A stretch of DNA of 15,073 nt from an uncultured Propionivibrio sp. (lineage in GTDB: Bacteria > Pseudomonadota > Gammaproteobacteria > Burkholderiales > Rhodocyclaceae), in NCBI GenBank assembly GCA_937923255.1, contig CALAIL010000026.1:1-15073 (forward strand), written 5' to 3'. The notes under the pieces are model-generated. The model was not told where the DNA came from. It saw nothing but the letters and a program-made list of their open reading frames with translations, and searched no databases. A program made the position numbers and the translations under genes. Below are positions 14,350 to 15,073 of the stretch, piece by piece. Position 1 is the stretch's first letter. Each line of letters begins with the position of its first letter.

Positions 14350-15073
14350 ACGACTCCTGTTTATATAAGCAAGTATCAAAAATCCGAAAAATGCTGCCCA
14401 CTCTTGCAGAAACCAGCGCTTAATCGATTGTAGTAACGCCGTTTTCGGAAAAGCACCCGACAGATTCGTGCAAATTCACAGCTCGTGCACCTCACCTAAG
14501 GTGTCATATACCACGCATTATGTGCTTCTGCCGAATATCTAGAGGTTGGGGAAACCGATTATAGTCACAAACGCGACCTGGTTCGGCATATCTGTCCAAA
14601 CATGGATAGCAAGAAAATCATGCGCCGACAATAGATTTTTTCAGCCTGACAGATCGCATTGTATTGCAGCATCAATCAATTCCCCCTAACCCCTAACCCA
14701 CATAACAAAAAATGCTGCGGGAAAATGTCGATATGTATGGATTTAGGAAATGTTTTCTGTGGGATTTGCCTGGTAAACAGCTCAACAGAAAGAAAAGTAA
14801 ACGGTATAGACACGTAAAAGCCGGGGTAGATAAATCGAATGGTCAACGGATCAGCACGACTTCATTACATTCATTCAGTGAAATAAGCGATATGTTCCTC
14901 ACCGATACGCAAAAAAGCTTCCTCTAAATCAAGTTCGCCACAATACCAGCGCAACCTTCAGGCCAGGCAAAGTCAGCGGATTCGTTTTACATGCCCAGTC
15001 AATTGACTATCTTCTATATAAGTCCATTGATTTAACAGGAGTTTTGCTGTTTTATATAACAATACATTTTTGC
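14350..15073. other. Region upstream of the sensor kinase, no convincing gene
   Basis: These 724 bases precede the DctS-like gene and run to the window edge. They should contain its promoter. One plus-strand frame of 71 codons (14712-14927) begins with ATG but has no ribosome site and no recognisable or hydrophobic domain, and its composition is like the surrounding non-coding DNA, so I leave it out. A CCCCTAACCCCTAACCC run near 14685-14699 is a short two-unit repeat only. I find no sigma-54 motif, tRNA or terminator that I would defend. The AT-rich end (from about 15000) may be the upstream region of the next gene outside the window. Confidence 0.45.

Noticed and set aside
14685..14699. CCCCTAACCCCTAACCC telomere-like run
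   Set aside because: Only two units, in a bacterial intergenic region; most likely chance.
14712..14927. 71-codon plus-strand frame in the region before the sensor kinase
   Set aside because: No ribosome site, no recognisable motif, and composition like the surrounding non-coding DNA. Could be reconsidered if homologues exist.

Overview
The window looks like a chromosomal stretch from a betaproteobacterium, most likely Rhodocyclales-like. The grounds are moderately GC-rich coding DNA, an RstA/RstB pair, a purN - DUF3108 - RsmB/NOP methyltransferase - MscS-type channel string, a DedA protein of the YqjA type, and a DctS/DctR-like two-component pair. The assignment is inferred from protein features; there is no rRNA or tRNA gene to confirm it.

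Layout. Bases 1-160 hold a cluster of hairpins that includes a good terminator for dsbB (161-667, minus). A 196-base divergent gap separates dsbB from rstA-rstB (864-2982, plus), which are followed by a small two-TM hypothetical gene (3148-3420, plus). From 3454 to 8701 everything is on the minus strand. It reads, in transcription order, as a five-gene operon: a 131-aa hypothetical gene, purN, a DUF3108 protein, an RsmB/NOP-type RNA m5C methyltransferase and an MscS-family channel. A hairpin plus T-tract lies about 250 bases beyond the last stop. From 14349 down to about 10754 a second minus-strand series holds a DctS-like sensor kinase, its FixJ/DctR-like regulator (ATGA overlap), a DedA-family protein, and a short lipoprotein gene that overlaps dedA by ATGA and is broken at its 3' end.

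Between these two minus-strand groups lies the odd part, 8712-10753. It is markedly richer in A+T than its surroundings. It is bounded by two inverted copies of a 40-base repeat (35 of 40 identical) and carries one intact gene, an exported protein with ten and a half YwqK/MORN-like repeats whose style recalls Campylobacter-type genomes. It also holds scraps of decayed coding sequence and has no transposase. At its right end it cuts off the lipoprotein gene. At its left end it abuts the start codon of the first gene of the purN operon, so it may have replaced that operon's promoter. I read it as an old acquired segment. Whether it is a transposon-like unit, an integration of foreign DNA or a chimeric join cannot be settled from this sequence alone.

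The last 724 bases (14350-15073) hold no convincing gene. No complete new defence or mobile system is visible. The inverted-repeat-bounded YwqK block and its two junctions are the observations most worth following up.
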